DNA from: Serratia sp. FDAARGOS_506
Lineage (GTDB): Bacteria; Pseudomonadota; Gammaproteobacteria; Enterobacterales; Enterobacteriaceae
Direction of reading: 5' to 3'
Assembly: GCF_003812745.1 (NCBI RefSeq)
Contig: NZ_CP033831.1
Coordinates: forward strand, 620,001-684,000
DNA: 64,000 nt
Numbering within the stretch: the stretch's first letter is position 1; each line of letters opens with the position of its first letter. Shown here one piece after another: positions 34,949 through 44,239 of the stretch. A model generated the notes under the pieces. That model was not told the origin of the DNA. It did no database searches and saw only the letters and a list, made by a program, of their open reading frames with translations. The position numbers were made by a program, and so were the translations under genes.

Positions 34949-35601
34949 GCACGAAACCGCGCCTGCAGCTGGCGCTCGATCAAACCCGTCTGGATACGGC
35001 GTTGCGCGCCGCCGAGACTCTCGCCCCCCATGTGGACATCATCGAGGCCGGTACCATTTTGTGCATCAGCGCCGGCATTCAGGCAGTTAGCGCGCTGCGC
35101 GAGCGCTGCCCACAGCACACGCTGGTGGCCGATCTCAAGGTGGCCGACGCCGGTGCGACGCTGGCCGAGCAGGCCTTCGGCCAGGGCGCGGACTGGATGA
35201 CGGTGATCTGCGCCGCACCGTTGGCCACCATGGCCAGCGCGCGGGAGGTGGCCGAGCGCCACGGCGGTGAAATCCAGATCGAACTGTTCGGCCGCTGGAC
35301 GCTGGAGGATGCGCGGCAATGGCGCGGTCTCGGCATTCGCCAGGCGATCTATCACCGCGGCCGCGATGCGCAGGCCAGCGGGCAAACCTGGGGCCGGCAG
35401 GATCTGGAGCGGATGAAGGCGCTGTCCGATTTGGGTATCGAGCTGTCGGTAACCGGCGGCATCACGCCCGCCGACCTGCCGCTGTTTAAAGAGATCGCCG
35501 TCACCGCCTTTATCGTCGGCCGCGCGCTGGCCGAAGCCGGGGATCCGTCGGCGGCCGCCAGACAGTTCCGCACCGCCATCGATGACATCTGGAGATCATG
35601 A
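34945..35601 (+). CDS. sgbH: 3-keto-L-gulonate-6-phosphate decarboxylase
   Basis: The 218-residue orotidine-monophosphate-decarboxylase-suprafamily protein has [14 protein letters not shown], the DxKxxD metal motif as [10 protein letters not shown], and the phosphate-binding [14 protein letters not shown]. It converts 3-keto-L-gulonate-6-phosphate to L-xylulose-5-phosphate with Mg2+. UlaD is the paralogue in the ascorbate operon; context (lyxK upstream, SgbU/SgbE downstream) favours SgbH. The start overlaps lyxK by ATGA. Confidence 0.93.
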   Translation: MSTKPRLQLALDQTRLDTALRAAETLAPHVDIIEAGTILCISAGIQAVSALRERCPQHTLVADLKVADAGATLAEQAFGQGADWMTVICAAPLATMASAREVAERHGGEIQIELFGRWTLEDARQWRGLGIRQAIYHRGRDAQASGQTWGRQDLERMKALSDLGIELSVTGGITPADLPLFKEIAVTAFIVGRALAEAGDPSAAARQFRTAIDDIWRS

Positions 35602-35602
35602 T

Positions 35603-36463
35603 ATGCGTCAGCACCCATTGGGAATTTACGAGAAAGCGCTGCCGAAACACCTGAGCTGGCCCGAACGTCTGGCGCTGGCCAAGGCCTGCGGCTTCGACTT
35701 CGTCGAAATGTCGGTGGACGAAAGCGATGAGCGCCTGGCACGCCTGAGCTGGAGCAAAGCGCAGCGCCTGGCGCTGGTTGAAGCCATGCTGGAAACCGGC
35801 ATCCGCATCCCGTCGATGTGCCTCTCCGGCCACCGGCGCTTTCCGTTTGGCAGCCACGATCCGGCGCTGCGACAGCGCGCCTTCGACGTGATGGAGCAGG
35901 CCATTGAGCTGGCCAAAGACGTCGGTATCCGCACGATCCAGCTGGCCGGCTACGACGTGTATTACGAAGAGCAGGACGAAGGGACGCTGGCGCGCTTTAG
36001 CGAGGGCATGCAGTGGGCGGTAGAACGTGCCGCCGCCGCCCAGGTGATGCTGGCAGTGGAAATTATGGACACCGCCTTTATGAATTCGATCGGCAAATGG
36101 AAAACCTGGGACGCCCTGCTGGCCTCGCCGTGGTTCACGGTGTATCCGGACGTCGGCAACCTCAGCGCCTGGGGCAACGACGTGCAGCGCGAACTGGAGC
36201 TGGGCATCGATCGCATCGCCGCCATTCATCTGAAAGATACCTACCCGGTCACCGCCGCTTCGCCGGGGCAATTCCGTGACGTGCCGTTTGGCGAAGGCTG
36301 CGTCGACTTCGTCGGGGTGTTCAGCACGCTGCAGCGCCTCAATTATCGCGGCGCATTCCTGATTGAGATGTGGACAGAAAAAGCCGAGGAGCCGGTGGCC
36401 GAGATCGTTCAGGCCCGCCGCTGGATTGAACAGAAAATGCAACAAGGGGGCATGACATGCTGA
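35603..36463 (+). CDS. sgbU: L-ribulose-5-phosphate 3-epimerase (L-xylulose-5-phosphate 3-epimerase)
   Basis: The 286-residue TIM barrel has the family N-terminus [18 protein letters not shown] and metal ligands in [12 protein letters not shown] (Glu), [13 protein letters not shown] (Asp), [10 protein letters not shown] (His) and [11 protein letters not shown] (Glu). It converts L-xylulose-5-phosphate to L-ribulose-5-phosphate. The ATG at 35603, one base after the sgbH stop, matches E. coli SgbU length (286). It overlaps sgbE by 7 bp. Confidence 0.94.
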   Translation: MRQHPLGIYEKALPKHLSWPERLALAKACGFDFVEMSVDESDERLARLSWSKAQRLALVEAMLETGIRIPSMCLSGHRRFPFGSHDPALRQRAFDVMEQAIELAKDVGIRTIQLAGYDVYYEEQDEGTLARFSEGMQWAVERAAAAQVMLAVEIMDTAFMNSIGKWKTWDALLASPWFTVYPDVGNLSAWGNDVQRELELGIDRIAAIHLKDTYPVTAASPGQFRDVPFGEGCVDFVGVFSTLQRLNYRGAFLIEMWTEKAEEPVAEIVQARRWIEQKMQQGGMTC

Positions 36464-37152
36464 CTCAGTTAAAACAACAGGTGCTGGAAGCCAATCTCGA
36501 ACTACCGCGCCATAAGCTGGTGACCTTTACCTGGGGCAACGTCAGCGCGGTGGATCGCGAACGCGGTCTGGTGGTGATCAAGCCTTCCGGCGTTGAGTAC
36601 GAGCATATGACGGCGGAGGATATGGTGGTGGTCGATCTGGCCAGCGGCCGCACCGTCGAAGGGGCAAAAAAACCGTCGTCGGACACCGCCACCCATCTGG
36701 CGCTGTACCGCGAATTCGCCGATATCGGCGGCATCGTCCACACCCACTCGCGCCACGCCACCATCTGGGCCCAGGCCGGGCTGGATATCCCCGCCTGGGG
36801 AACCACCCACGCCGACTATTTTTATGGCGCGATCCCCTGCACTCGCCTGATGACCCAAGAGGAAATTGAGCACGATTATGAACTGGAAACCGGAAAGGTG
36901 ATTATCGAGACCTTCCGCCAGCGCGATATCAACCCCAACGCTATTCCGGCGGTGCTGGTCAACGCTCATGGCCCCTTCGCCTGGGGCAAGAATGCCCACA
37001 ATGCGGTGCATAATGCGGTAGTGCTGGAAGAAATTGCCTACATGGGCATTTTCTCGCGCCAGCTGACGCCGGGCATTCACAGCATGCAGCGCGAACTGTT
37101 GGACAAACACTACCTGCGCAAACACGGCCAAAACGCCTATTACGGGCAGTAG
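36457..37152 (+). CDS. sgbE: L-ribulose-5-phosphate 4-epimerase
   Basis: The 231-residue class II aldolase/adducin-fold enzyme (AraD family) has the Zn ligands in [15 protein letters not shown] (two His) and the C-terminal HGPFAWGKN (His). [10 protein letters not shown] binds phosphate. It makes D-xylulose-5-phosphate, which enters the pentose phosphate pathway. It is the last gene of the dlgD operon. UlaF and AraD are paralogues, and the neighbours decide for SgbE. Confidence 0.94.
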   Translation: MLTQLKQQVLEANLELPRHKLVTFTWGNVSAVDRERGLVVIKPSGVEYEHMTAEDMVVVDLASGRTVEGAKKPSSDTATHLALYREFADIGGIVHTHSRHATIWAQAGLDIPAWGTTHADYFYGAIPCTRLMTQEEIEHDYELETGKVIIETFRQRDINPNAIPAVLVNAHGPFAWGKNAHNAVHNAVVLEEIAYMGIFSRQLTPGIHSMQRELLDKHYLRKHGQNAYYGQ

Positions 37153-37172
37153 AGCGCCGGGGCCTTCACCGT

Positions 37173-37202
37173 GGCACCTGATGTTTTGCCGCATCGGGTG
37201 CC
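37173..37202 (+). terminator. Hairpin after sgbE
   Basis: GGCACCTGATG / CATCGGGTGCC, 11 bp with one G-T pair and an 8-nt loop. It has no T run after it, so it may stabilise the mRNA end or need Rho. Confidence 0.5.
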
Positions 37203-37295
37203 AACGGGCATGAGGCGCAGTGATAACGATAACCGCATTCGCCCCTCGGTGAAAAATTCGCTATCATCCGCATCCACCTTCCAGCCGGCCGCCCG

Positions 37296-37994
37296 ATGTC
37301 TACGATTACCGATACCTTTATCGCCCCACCATGCCATGATCAGATAGAGATTCTGTATCAGGACGACCATCTGGCGCTGATCAATAAGCCGACCGGGCTG
37401 CTCAGCCTCTCGGGCAAAAACCCGCAGAATCTCGATTCGGTACACCGCCGGCTGGTACAGACTTTCCCCGGCTGCACCCTGGTGCACCGCCTGGATTTCG
37501 GCACGTCCGGGTTGATGGTGGTGGCCCGCAACAAGGCCGTCAACGCCGCGCTCTGCCGGCAGTTCAGCGATCGCACCGTCAGCAAAGTGTACAGCGCGCT
37601 GCTCTGTGGCCATCTGGCGGATAACGAAGGGGTAATAGACGCGGCGATCGCCAAAGATCCGGCGCAGTTCCCGCTGATGTCGATTTGCGCTCTCCACGGC
37701 AAACCCGCCCGCTCCCGTTATCGGGTCATCGAGCGTTTCTATCGTGAAGCCGAGGACGGGACATCGCTGCCGCTGACGCGGGTGCAGCTCACCCCGGAGA
37801 CCGGGCGCACCCACCAGCTGCGTATTCACTGCCGGCAGTTGGGCCACCCTATTTTAGGTTGCGATCTCTATGGCGGACGTCTGCTGCCGGGTACCGAACA
37901 GACGCCAAGGCTGATGCTGCACGCCAGCGAACTGGACTTCGTGCACCCCATCAGCGGAGCGCGGATAGCCGCTCGTCACGCCGCGCCGTTCTGA
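37296..37994 (+). CDS. RluA-family pseudouridine synthase
   Basis: The 232-residue protein has the catalytic motif VHRLDFGTSGLMVVA with Asp at residue 67. ALINKPTGLLSL and LTPETGRTHQLRIHC are further RluA-family motifs. There is no S4 domain. The target uridine in rRNA or tRNA cannot be told from sequence; E. coli RluA (219 residues) is the nearest in size. It is convergent with yaiL, with only 7 bp between the stops. Confidence 0.88.
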   Translation: MSTITDTFIAPPCHDQIEILYQDDHLALINKPTGLLSLSGKNPQNLDSVHRRLVQTFPGCTLVHRLDFGTSGLMVVARNKAVNAALCRQFSDRTVSKVYSALLCGHLADNEGVIDAAIAKDPAQFPLMSICALHGKPARSRYRVIERFYREAEDGTSLPLTRVQLTPETGRTHQLRIHCRQLGHPILGCDLYGGRLLPGTEQTPRLMLHASELDFVHPISGARIAARHAAPF

Positions 37995-38001
37995 ACGCGG
38001 C

Positions 38002-38541
38002 TTACCACATCAAATCGTCGGGCACTTTAAAGTCGGCGTACGGATCGTCTTCATCCTGTTCTTCCTGACTCAGCGCGCTGTGCAGCACAATGCTGGCCGC
38101 ATCGCGCTGCGCGATTTTATCTGCGACGCTCGCGGGGATAATCGCGTATTCACACTCTTCGCGGTTCTCGACCACCAAGCGGGCAATGGCGAGACGGCCA
38201 TTGATCAGCTGGGTTTGCGTCGCCTTATCTACCAGGATTTTCTTGATCAGGTTACCGTCGGTGAAGTTGAAACCGATATCGCCTTTCGCCAGGACGATGC
38301 GGTTCATCTCAATCAGCTGCTTCACCTGCGCCTTGTATTCTTTGGACAGCGCGGCCTGCTTCTGCTGTTCGCTCAGCTGCTTATCGCGCTCAAGCTGTGC
38401 CTTTTTATTCTCTTCCACCGCCTCTCTGGCCTCACGGGCCTGAACGCGTGATTTTTTAGCCGTTCTTTGGACTTTGGCCATTTTCTTGCTGGTTACCAAG
38501 CCCGCTTTGAGCATCTGCTCTTGTAAGGTGAGTTTTGTCAT
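38002..38541 (-). CDS. yaiL: DUF2058 family protein YaiL
   Basis: The 179-residue protein is almost collinear with E. coli YaiL: KLTLQEQMLKAGLVTSKK at the start, a highly charged helical middle (AVEENKKAQLERDKQLSEQQ) and EQDEDDPYADFKVPDDLMW at the end. The middle is a likely coiled coil with nucleic-acid-binding potential. YaiL has been seen with ribosomes, but I know of no established function. It is a single gene, divergent from mesX. Confidence 0.93.
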   Translation of the reverse strand: MTKLTLQEQMLKAGLVTSKKMAKVQRTAKKSRVQAREAREAVEENKKAQLERDKQLSEQQKQAALSKEYKAQVKQLIEMNRIVLAKGDIGFNFTDGNLIKKILVDKATQTQLINGRLAIARLVVENREECEYAIIPASVADKIAQRDAASIVLHSALSQEEQDEDDPYADFKVPDDLMW

Positions 38542-38856
38542 GTTCGTGTCTGAAGCCGTGGGGTCATGGGGGGATTATACCCGTAATTTTTCAGGCTGCA
38601 CCAGGTGCCAGCGCACCCCGCCGGCGGTTTGCGCCGCTGGGCAACGGCGGCAAACCGGGCCGAACGCCAGATCATGAATAGCGCTCATGTGGTAATGAAA
38701 TTAAGTCTCTTTCACTCCCTCCGGGACTCTGGCAAAAATAGACCTCATTAACGACAGACAATATGAAATCGGCTGAATAAAAAAAGAGAAAAACAACCCA
38801 TTGAAAGAAATGGATAAATCCAGCCTTCATATCATATAACAGGATACTATAAGACG
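38542..38856. other. yaiL / mesX divergent region
   Basis: These 315 bp hold no supported gene. Next to mesX the DNA is A+T-rich (38750-38856). A weak MetJ-like pattern, AGACCTCA then AGACAATA 16 bp on, occurs at about 38739-38762. I could not fix a promoter for either gene. Confidence 0.35.
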
Positions 38857-39834
38857 ATGAATAGAGACTTTGCCTTTACGATTAAGAGCAGTTCTTTCGA
38901 TGAAGACTATAACCCTTCTGAAAGTACGCGTATCACCACCAACTTCGCCAATTTGGCCAGAGGGGAAAATCGCCGGGAGAACCTGCGCAACACGCTGGTG
39001 ATGATTAACAATCGCTTCAATTCGTTGGCGCATTGGGATAATCCCAAGGCCGATCGCTATTCGGTCGAGCTTGAAATCATTTCGGTTGAGATGCGTGTTG
39101 AAGATCAGGGTGCCAGCTTCCCGGTGATCGAAATCCTGAAAACCAACATTATTGATAAAAAAACGCAAAAGCGTATTGAGGGCATCGTCGGGAATAATTT
39201 CTCGTCTTACGTGCGCGATTATGACTTTAGCGTCTTGCTGCCGGCGCACAATAAAAACAAAGCGGAGTTCAACATTCCGGATGATTTCGGCGATTTGCAC
39301 GGCAATATCTTTAAGCACTTCGTCAATTCAAACGAATACCATGAGAATTTCAGCAAACCGCCGGTGATCTGCCTCAGCGTGTCCAGTAAAGACACCTACT
39401 ATCGGACGGGCAATCAACATCCGGTGTTGGGCGACGAGTATCGGCAAGACGGCGCTTCGCTGACCGACCGGTATTTTAAAAAAATGGGCCTGCAGGTGCG
39501 CTATTTCATGCCGAAAAATAGCGTCGCGCCCCTGGCGTTTTATTTCCCAGGGGATTTGCTGAGCGATTACACCGATCTGGAACTGATCGGCACCATCAGC
39601 ACGATGGAGACCTTCCAAAAAATCTATCGGCCTGAAATTTACAATGCCAATTCGGCGGCAGGGCAATGCTATCAGCCAAGCCTGAATAACCAGGATCATT
39701 CATTAACCAAGATTGTTTACGATCGCGAAGAGCGTAGCCAGTTGGCGATTGAGCAGGGGAAATTTACGGAAGAGCAATTTATCAAACCCTACAAGCCTAT
39801 TCTTGAACAATGGTCTGCTCACTACGCGCTTTGA
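38857..39834 (+). CDS. mesX: DUF1852 protein MesX, partner of methionine synthase MesD
   Basis: The 325-residue protein is recognised as DUF1852 by overall character and by the mesD gene 25 bp downstream. The fitness and complementation work that described MesD reported that it needs a DUF1852 protein and oxygen, and not 5-methyl-THF or cobalamin. Conserved-looking segments include EVEMRVEDQGASFPVIEILKTN (broken in two) and DYDFSVLLPAHNKNKAEF. I see no cofactor motif, no signal peptide and no membrane segment, so the biochemical role is open. The base composition is more A+T-rich than in neighbouring genes, hinting at acquisition by transfer. Confidence 0.8.
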   Translation: MNRDFAFTIKSSSFDEDYNPSESTRITTNFANLARGENRRENLRNTLVMINNRFNSLAHWDNPKADRYSVELEIISVEMRVEDQGASFPVIEILKTNIIDKKTQKRIEGIVGNNFSSYVRDYDFSVLLPAHNKNKAEFNIPDDFGDLHGNIFKHFVNSNEYHENFSKPPVICLSVSSKDTYYRTGNQHPVLGDEYRQDGASLTDRYFKKMGLQVRYFMPKNSVAPLAFYFPGDLLSDYTDLELIGTISTMETFQKIYRPEIYNANSAAGQCYQPSLNNQDHSLTKIVYDREERSQLAIEQGKFTEEQFIKPYKPILEQWSAHYAL

Positions 39835-39859
39835 TTAACTCAAATACAGGTCATCTATT

Positions 39860-40891
39860 ATGAAAATATTGCTCCCTACGTCGACCGCCGGCAGCTTGCC
39901 TAAACCTTCCTGGCTGGCCCAACCGGAAACCCTGTGGTCGCCCTGGAAATTGCAGAATGAAGAATTAATCGAAGGGAAACAGGATGCCCTGCGTTTGTCA
40001 TTGGCTGAACAACAACAGGCCGGCATCGATATCGTCAGCGATGGCGAGCAAACGCGCCAGCACTTCGTCACGACGTTTATCGAACACCTCAGCGGCGTCG
40101 ATTTCGAGAAACGCGAGGTGGTTAAAATCCGCAATCGCTATGAGGCGAGCGTGCCGAGCGTCGTGGGTGCGGTGGCGCGCCAAAAGCCCGTTTTCGTTGA
40201 AGACGCCAAATTCTTACGCCAGTTGACCAAGCAGCCGATTAAATGGGCCCTGCCGGGTCCGATGACCATGATCGACACGCTCTATGACAACCACTATAAA
40301 AGCCGCGAGAAATTGGCCTGGGAGTTCGCCAAGATCCTCAATCAGGAGGCCAAAGAGCTCGAGGCCGCCGGCGTCGACATTATTCAGTTTGACGAACCCG
40401 CATTTAATGTGTTCTTTGACGAAGTGAATGACTGGGGCATCGCCGCCCTGGAAAGGGCCGTTGAAGGGCTTAAGTGTGAAACGGCGGTACATATCTGCTA
40501 TGGATACGGCATTAAGGCCAATACCGACTGGAAAAAGACGCTGGGCTCAGAGTGGCGGCAATATGAAGAGGCGTTTCCTAAACTGCAAACGTCTACTATC
40601 GATATCATCTCGCTTGAGTGCCATAACTCGCACGTCCCGATGGATCTGCTTGAACTGATTCGCGGTAAGAAAGTGATGGTTGGCGCCATTGATGTGGCGA
40701 ATCATACCATTGAGACGCCGGAAGAAGTGGCCGCTACGCTGCGTAAAGCGCTGCAGTTTGTCGATGCCGACAAGCTCTATCCATCGACCAACTGCGGCAT
40801 GGCTCCCCTGCCTCGTCAGGTCGCCAGCGGCAAGCTAAATGCCTTGAGTGCTGGCGCAGAGATCGTGCGCCGGGAACTGTTGGCCAAATAA
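39860..40891 (+). CDS. mesD: Core methionine synthase MesD (MetE C-terminal-domain homologue)
   Basis: The 343-residue protein corresponds to the C-terminal catalytic barrel of MetE without its N-terminal folate domain. Candidate zinc ligands are H211 and C213 (HICYGYG), E253 (SLECHNS) and C312 (STNCGMAPL). The homocysteine-site DEPAF is at about 178-182. It would methylate homocysteine to methionine. Work on the family showed folate and cobalamin independence and a need for oxygen and MesX. The methyl donor is unresolved to my knowledge. It is in operon with mesX and flanked by unrelated genes. Confidence 0.82.
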   Translation: MKILLPTSTAGSLPKPSWLAQPETLWSPWKLQNEELIEGKQDALRLSLAEQQQAGIDIVSDGEQTRQHFVTTFIEHLSGVDFEKREVVKIRNRYEASVPSVVGAVARQKPVFVEDAKFLRQLTKQPIKWALPGPMTMIDTLYDNHYKSREKLAWEFAKILNQEAKELEAAGVDIIQFDEPAFNVFFDEVNDWGIAALERAVEGLKCETAVHICYGYGIKANTDWKKTLGSEWRQYEEAFPKLQTSTIDIISLECHNSHVPMDLLELIRGKKVMVGAIDVANHTIETPEEVAATLRKALQFVDADKLYPSTNCGMAPLPRQVASGKLNALSAGAEIVRRELLAK

Positions 40892-41062
40892 ACTCGCCAG
40901 CGCCTGCCGCAGGAGCCTCCTGTGGCGGGCGATTATCATCGACTTCCCCTCCCCGCAACGCCCCCACTCTGGTGTATACTCGGTTTTCTACGCGATGCCA
41001 GCCAAAGCGGCCTAAACAGCCCCTCAGCCAGCCCACACCAGCTTAATAACAGTGGACCCCTC

Positions 41063-42412
41063 ATGAGCCCAGATACCGCTCGCATCAGCGAAATTATCGA
41101 TCGCGCCAGGATCTCGCCTTATCAAATCCTCATCCTCACCCTGTGTTTCCTGATCGCCCTGCTGGACGGCTTCGATACCGCCATCATCGGCTATATCGCC
41201 CCGGCGCTGCGCGAAGAGTGGAGCCTGCAGCCTGCGCAGCTCTCCCCCGCCTTCGGTGCGGGGCTGTTCGGCCTGCTGATCGGCAGCCTGCTGTTCGGGC
41301 CGCTCGCCGACGCCATCGGCCGCAAACGCGTGCTGCTCGTCGCGGTGCTGGTGTTTGGCGGCTGTACTCTGGCTTCAGCCTATACGCATTCGATCGAATC
41401 CCTGACCTTGCTACGCTTCATCACCGGCATTGGCCTCGGGGGCGCGATACCGACCTGCATCACCCTCAGCTCGGAGTACTCACCGGCGCGCCGCCGCATG
41501 CTGATGGTCACCCTGAGCTGGAGCGGCTTTACCGCCGGGTTGGCCCTGGGCGGCCTGCTGGCCGGGCAGATCATTCCGACGTTCGGCTGGCGCGGCGTGC
41601 TGCTGGTTGGCGGCATTGCGCCGTTGGCGCTGCTGCCGCTGCTGGCCTGGCAGATGCCCGAGTCGGTACGCTTTATGGCCGCCAACGCCAAACATGCCGA
41701 TCGGCTGCGCCGGGTGGTCGAGCGTATCACCGGCCGGCGTTGGACGGGAGTAACCATTGTCGATGACGAACGCCCGGCACAGGTCAAGTCGCCGATCTCG
41801 CACCTGTTTATCGAAGGGCGCGCCATGCGCACCCTGCTGCTGTGGGCGGCGTTCTTCTGCTCGCTGTTTGTGTTCTATCTGCTCACCAGCTGGCTGCCGA
41901 CGATCCTCAAAGACGCCGGTTACGATATCGCCCACGCCTCGCGCATCGGCGCGATGGTGCCGCTCGGCGGCACCCTGGGCGCCATCCTGATGGCACTGCT
42001 GATGGATCGGGTCGGGCCCTACCGCGTGCTGGCCGTTTCCTACCTGGGCGCCGCGCTGGTGATTGGCGCGACCGGGTATCTGATGGGCGACGTCTCTATG
42101 CTGGCCGCCGTTGTGTTCCTGATTGGCTTCGGCGTGGCCGGCGCGCAAAACGGCCTGAACCTGGTCTCCGCCACCCTTTACCCGACCGCGGCCCGCGTGA
42201 CCGGCGTCAGTTGGGCCATGGCCAATGGCCGCTTCGGCTCGATCGTCGGCTCGATGCTCGGCGCCTGGATGATGACCGCTGCCGGTTCGGCGGAAGTGTT
42301 CTTCCTCTGGCTGGCGCTGCCGGCGCTGCTGGGCGCGGTCGCCATCTTCCTGCTCTATCGCCTCAGCCTGAGCCGCCGCGCACCGCTCGCCAAGCCGGCC
42401 ACCGACGCCTGA
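41063..42412 (+). CDS. MFS transporter (aromatic acid:H+ symporter type)
   Basis: The 449-residue protein has about 12 transmembrane segments, with the AAHS signature LLDGFDTAIIGYIAPAL in the first segment, the MFS loop motif GPLADAIGRKRVL and ITGIGLGGAIPTCITLSSEY. Relatives take up aromatic acids such as 4-hydroxybenzoate, protocatechuate or 3-hydroxyphenylpropionate. The substrate here is unknown, as no catabolic genes for aromatics are nearby. I use ATG 41063 (MSPDTARIS); an open frame extends 47 codons upstream without family character. Confidence 0.88.
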   Translation: MSPDTARISEIIDRARISPYQILILTLCFLIALLDGFDTAIIGYIAPALREEWSLQPAQLSPAFGAGLFGLLIGSLLFGPLADAIGRKRVLLVAVLVFGGCTLASAYTHSIESLTLLRFITGIGLGGAIPTCITLSSEYSPARRRMLMVTLSWSGFTAGLALGGLLAGQIIPTFGWRGVLLVGGIAPLALLPLLAWQMPESVRFMAANAKHADRLRRVVERITGRRWTGVTIVDDERPAQVKSPISHLFIEGRAMRTLLLWAAFFCSLFVFYLLTSWLPTILKDAGYDIAHASRIGAMVPLGGTLGAILMALLMDRVGPYRVLAVSYLGAALVIGATGYLMGDVSMLAAVVFLIGFGVAGAQNGLNLVSATLYPTAARVTGVSWAMANGRFGSIVGSMLGAWMMTAAGSAEVFFLWLALPALLGAVAIFLLYRLSLSRRAPLAKPATDA

Positions 42413-42429
42413 TCTCGTGGAAAAGAAAA

Positions 42430-42459
42430 GGCCGAGACGCCTTCGATGGCGTCTCGGCC
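42430..42459 (-). terminator. Distal terminator of mscS
   Basis: A perfect 12-bp stem GGCCGAGACGCC / GGCGTCTCGGCC with loop TTCGAT. Reading leftwards it is followed by TTTTCTTTT. It is the second of two hairpins after mscS. Confidence 0.8.
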
Positions 42460-42465
42460 GGCAAT

Positions 42466-42491
42466 AAAAAAGGGGGCCAAGGCCCCCTTTT
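42466..42491. terminator. Bidirectional terminator between the MFS gene and mscS
   Basis: AAAAGGGGGCC / GGCCCCCTTTT with a tiny AA loop, with A6 on the left and T4 on the right. It lies 3 bp from the mscS stop. Confidence 0.9.
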
Positions 42492-42494
42492 CTG

Positions 42495-43361
42495 TTATTC
42501 CGCCTTGGCGGAAGCCTCTTCGGTGCGATACAGGTGCACGTCCATCTGCGGGAACGGAATGCCGATGTTGTGGGCATCCAGCGCGCGCTTGAAGTTTTCC
42601 ATCAGATCGAAGTACACGTTCCAGTATTCCGCGTTGGTGGTCCAGGAACGGGTGACGAAGTTCAGGGAGGACGGCGCCATCTCGTTCAGACGCACGGTCA
42701 CGCCTTTGGCGTGCATGATGCGCTTGTCGGCGGCGATCACATCGCCCAGTACCTTCTTCACCACGTCGATATCGGCGTTATAGGCCACGCCTACCACGAT
42801 ATCCACGCGGCGGTTCGGCTCACGGGAGTAGTTGATGATGTTGCCGGCGATGATTTTACCGTTCGGCACCACGATGGTTTTGTTGTCGGAAGTCCGCAGG
42901 GTGGTGGAGAAAATCTGCACCTGATCGACGGTACCGGCCACGCCGCCCAGATCGACATATTCCCCCACGCGCAGCGGGCGGAAGATCACCAACAACACGC
43001 CGGCGGCGAAGTTGGACAGCGACCCTTGCAGCGCCAGGCCAACGGCCAAACCGGCGGCACCCAGCACGGCGATCACCGAGGTGGTCTGCACGCCGACGCG
43101 CCCAAGCACCGCGATAAAGGTAAATGCCAGCACGCCGTAGCGCACGATCGCCGACAGGAAATCTGCCACCGTGGCGTCGATGCCACGCAGCTTCATCACG
43201 CGGTTCAACGCATTGCCGACCACGCGGGCCACGATCGAACCGATGATCAGGATAACGATGGCAGCGACGATATTCACCGCGTACTGGATCAACAGATCCT
43301 GATTCTTCACCAACCAGTCGCCGGCACCGTTAATGCCGTCTACTACATTCAAATCTTTCAT
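42495..43361 (-). CDS. mscS: Small-conductance mechanosensitive channel MscS
   Basis: The 288-residue channel (E. coli 286) has three transmembrane helices: TM1 at about 28-55, TM2 at about 68-90 and the pore helix TM3 with [23 protein letters not shown] at about 96-118. The cytoplasmic vestibule follows ([37 protein letters not shown]). It opens on hypo-osmotic shock to release solutes. In E. coli it neighbours argO and fbaA, which here are pushed apart on the argO side. Confidence 0.97.
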   Translation of the reverse strand: MKDLNVVDGINGAGDWLVKNQDLLIQYAVNIVAAIVILIIGSIVARVVGNALNRVMKLRGIDATVADFLSAIVRYGVLAFTFIAVLGRVGVQTTSVIAVLGAAGLAVGLALQGSLSNFAAGVLLVIFRPLRVGEYVDLGGVAGTVDQVQIFSTTLRTSDNKTIVVPNGKIIAGNIINYSREPNRRVDIVVGVAYNADIDVVKKVLGDVIAADKRIMHAKGVTVRLNEMAPSSLNFVTRSWTTNAEYWNVYFDLMENFKRALDAHNIGIPFPQMDVHLYRTEEASAKAE

Positions 43362-43566
43362 TCGTGTCGTCCTAACTCAGCCCCTAACGGGAGAAACTCG
43401 CAAAAATACACTGGCCTCGACGGCCAGTAGGAAACCACCGCCTAAGGGTAACCAACATTAAAGGCTCATGCCAACCGTCAGCGTTAAAAATAGCCGAAAC
43501 CGCCCGCCGCTTCTTCTATGCTGAGAACAGCGCGTTGGCCATTTCACGACAAGGGATCCGTTAATC

Positions 43567-44235
43567 ATGCACATTCGCTCTTCACTCAAACACTATTGGC
43601 AAGTGCGGCCCAGGCTGCTGTTTTCCGTCGGCGCCGGGCTGCTGTGCTTTCTGCTGCTGCCCGCCCAGCTCTCGCTGTTGCAGCGCCTGATGATCGGCTG
43701 GAATACGCTGGCCTGGCTCTATCTACTGTTTCTCTGGCGGCTGATGCTGATCAGCACGCCGCAGCACATTCGCCAGATCGCCCGGCGGCAGGACGAAAGC
43801 GCCAGCATGGTGCTGACGCTGGTCAGCCTTGGTTGCCTGGTCAGTTTACTGGCGATCCTGTTTGAACTGAGCAGCGCCAAACAGGTGGCCGGCTCTTTGA
43901 AGACGCTGCATTTGCTGCTGACCGGCGCCACGCTGGTGGTCTCCTGGCTGCTGCTGCCGACCGCCTTCACCATGCACTATGCCCACCAGTTTTATCGTCA
44001 GGGCGCACAGCAGGATCCTTTGCCGCTGCTGTTCCCCGGCAACCTCACCGATCCGACCTATCTGGATTTCGCCTACTTCTCCTTCACCATCGCGGTAGCG
44101 TCGCAAACCGCCGATGTGGCGGTCGGAGCGGCGGAGGTACGTAAGGTCACCCTGCTGCAATCGGTGATCTCCTTCGCGTTCAACATGCTGATCCTGGGTT
44201 TGTCTATCAACGTCGGTGCCGGCCTGCTGGGCTGA
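43567..44235 (+). CDS. DUF1345 membrane protein
   Basis: The 222-residue protein has about five hydrophobic segments (for example FSVGAGLLCFLLLPAQL, LVSLGCLVSLLAILF, LTGATLVVSWLLLPTAF) and the DUF1345 region LDFAYFSFTIAVASQTADVAVGAAEVRK. The function of the family is unknown. It is divergent from mscS and convergent with fbaA. The promoter would lie in the 205 bp upstream. Its transcript ends at the terminator copy at 44241-44266. Confidence 0.88.
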   Translation: MHIRSSLKHYWQVRPRLLFSVGAGLLCFLLLPAQLSLLQRLMIGWNTLAWLYLLFLWRLMLISTPQHIRQIARRQDESASMVLTLVSLGCLVSLLAILFELSSAKQVAGSLKTLHLLLTGATLVVSWLLLPTAFTMHYAHQFYRQGAQQDPLPLLFPGNLTDPTYLDFAYFSFTIAVASQTADVAVGAAEVRKVTLLQSVISFAFNMLILGLSINVGAGLLG

Positions 44236-44239
44236 AAAC

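Noticed and set aside
38739-38762. MetJ boxes upstream of mesX
   Set aside because: Only AGACCTCA is a fair match. The adjacent 8-mers are poor and the needed tandem of two good boxes is lacking.
42421-42494. Inverted-repeat ends of a mobile element
   Set aside because: Both repeats are tight hairpins with A/T tails between convergent genes, typical terminators, and no transposase is near.
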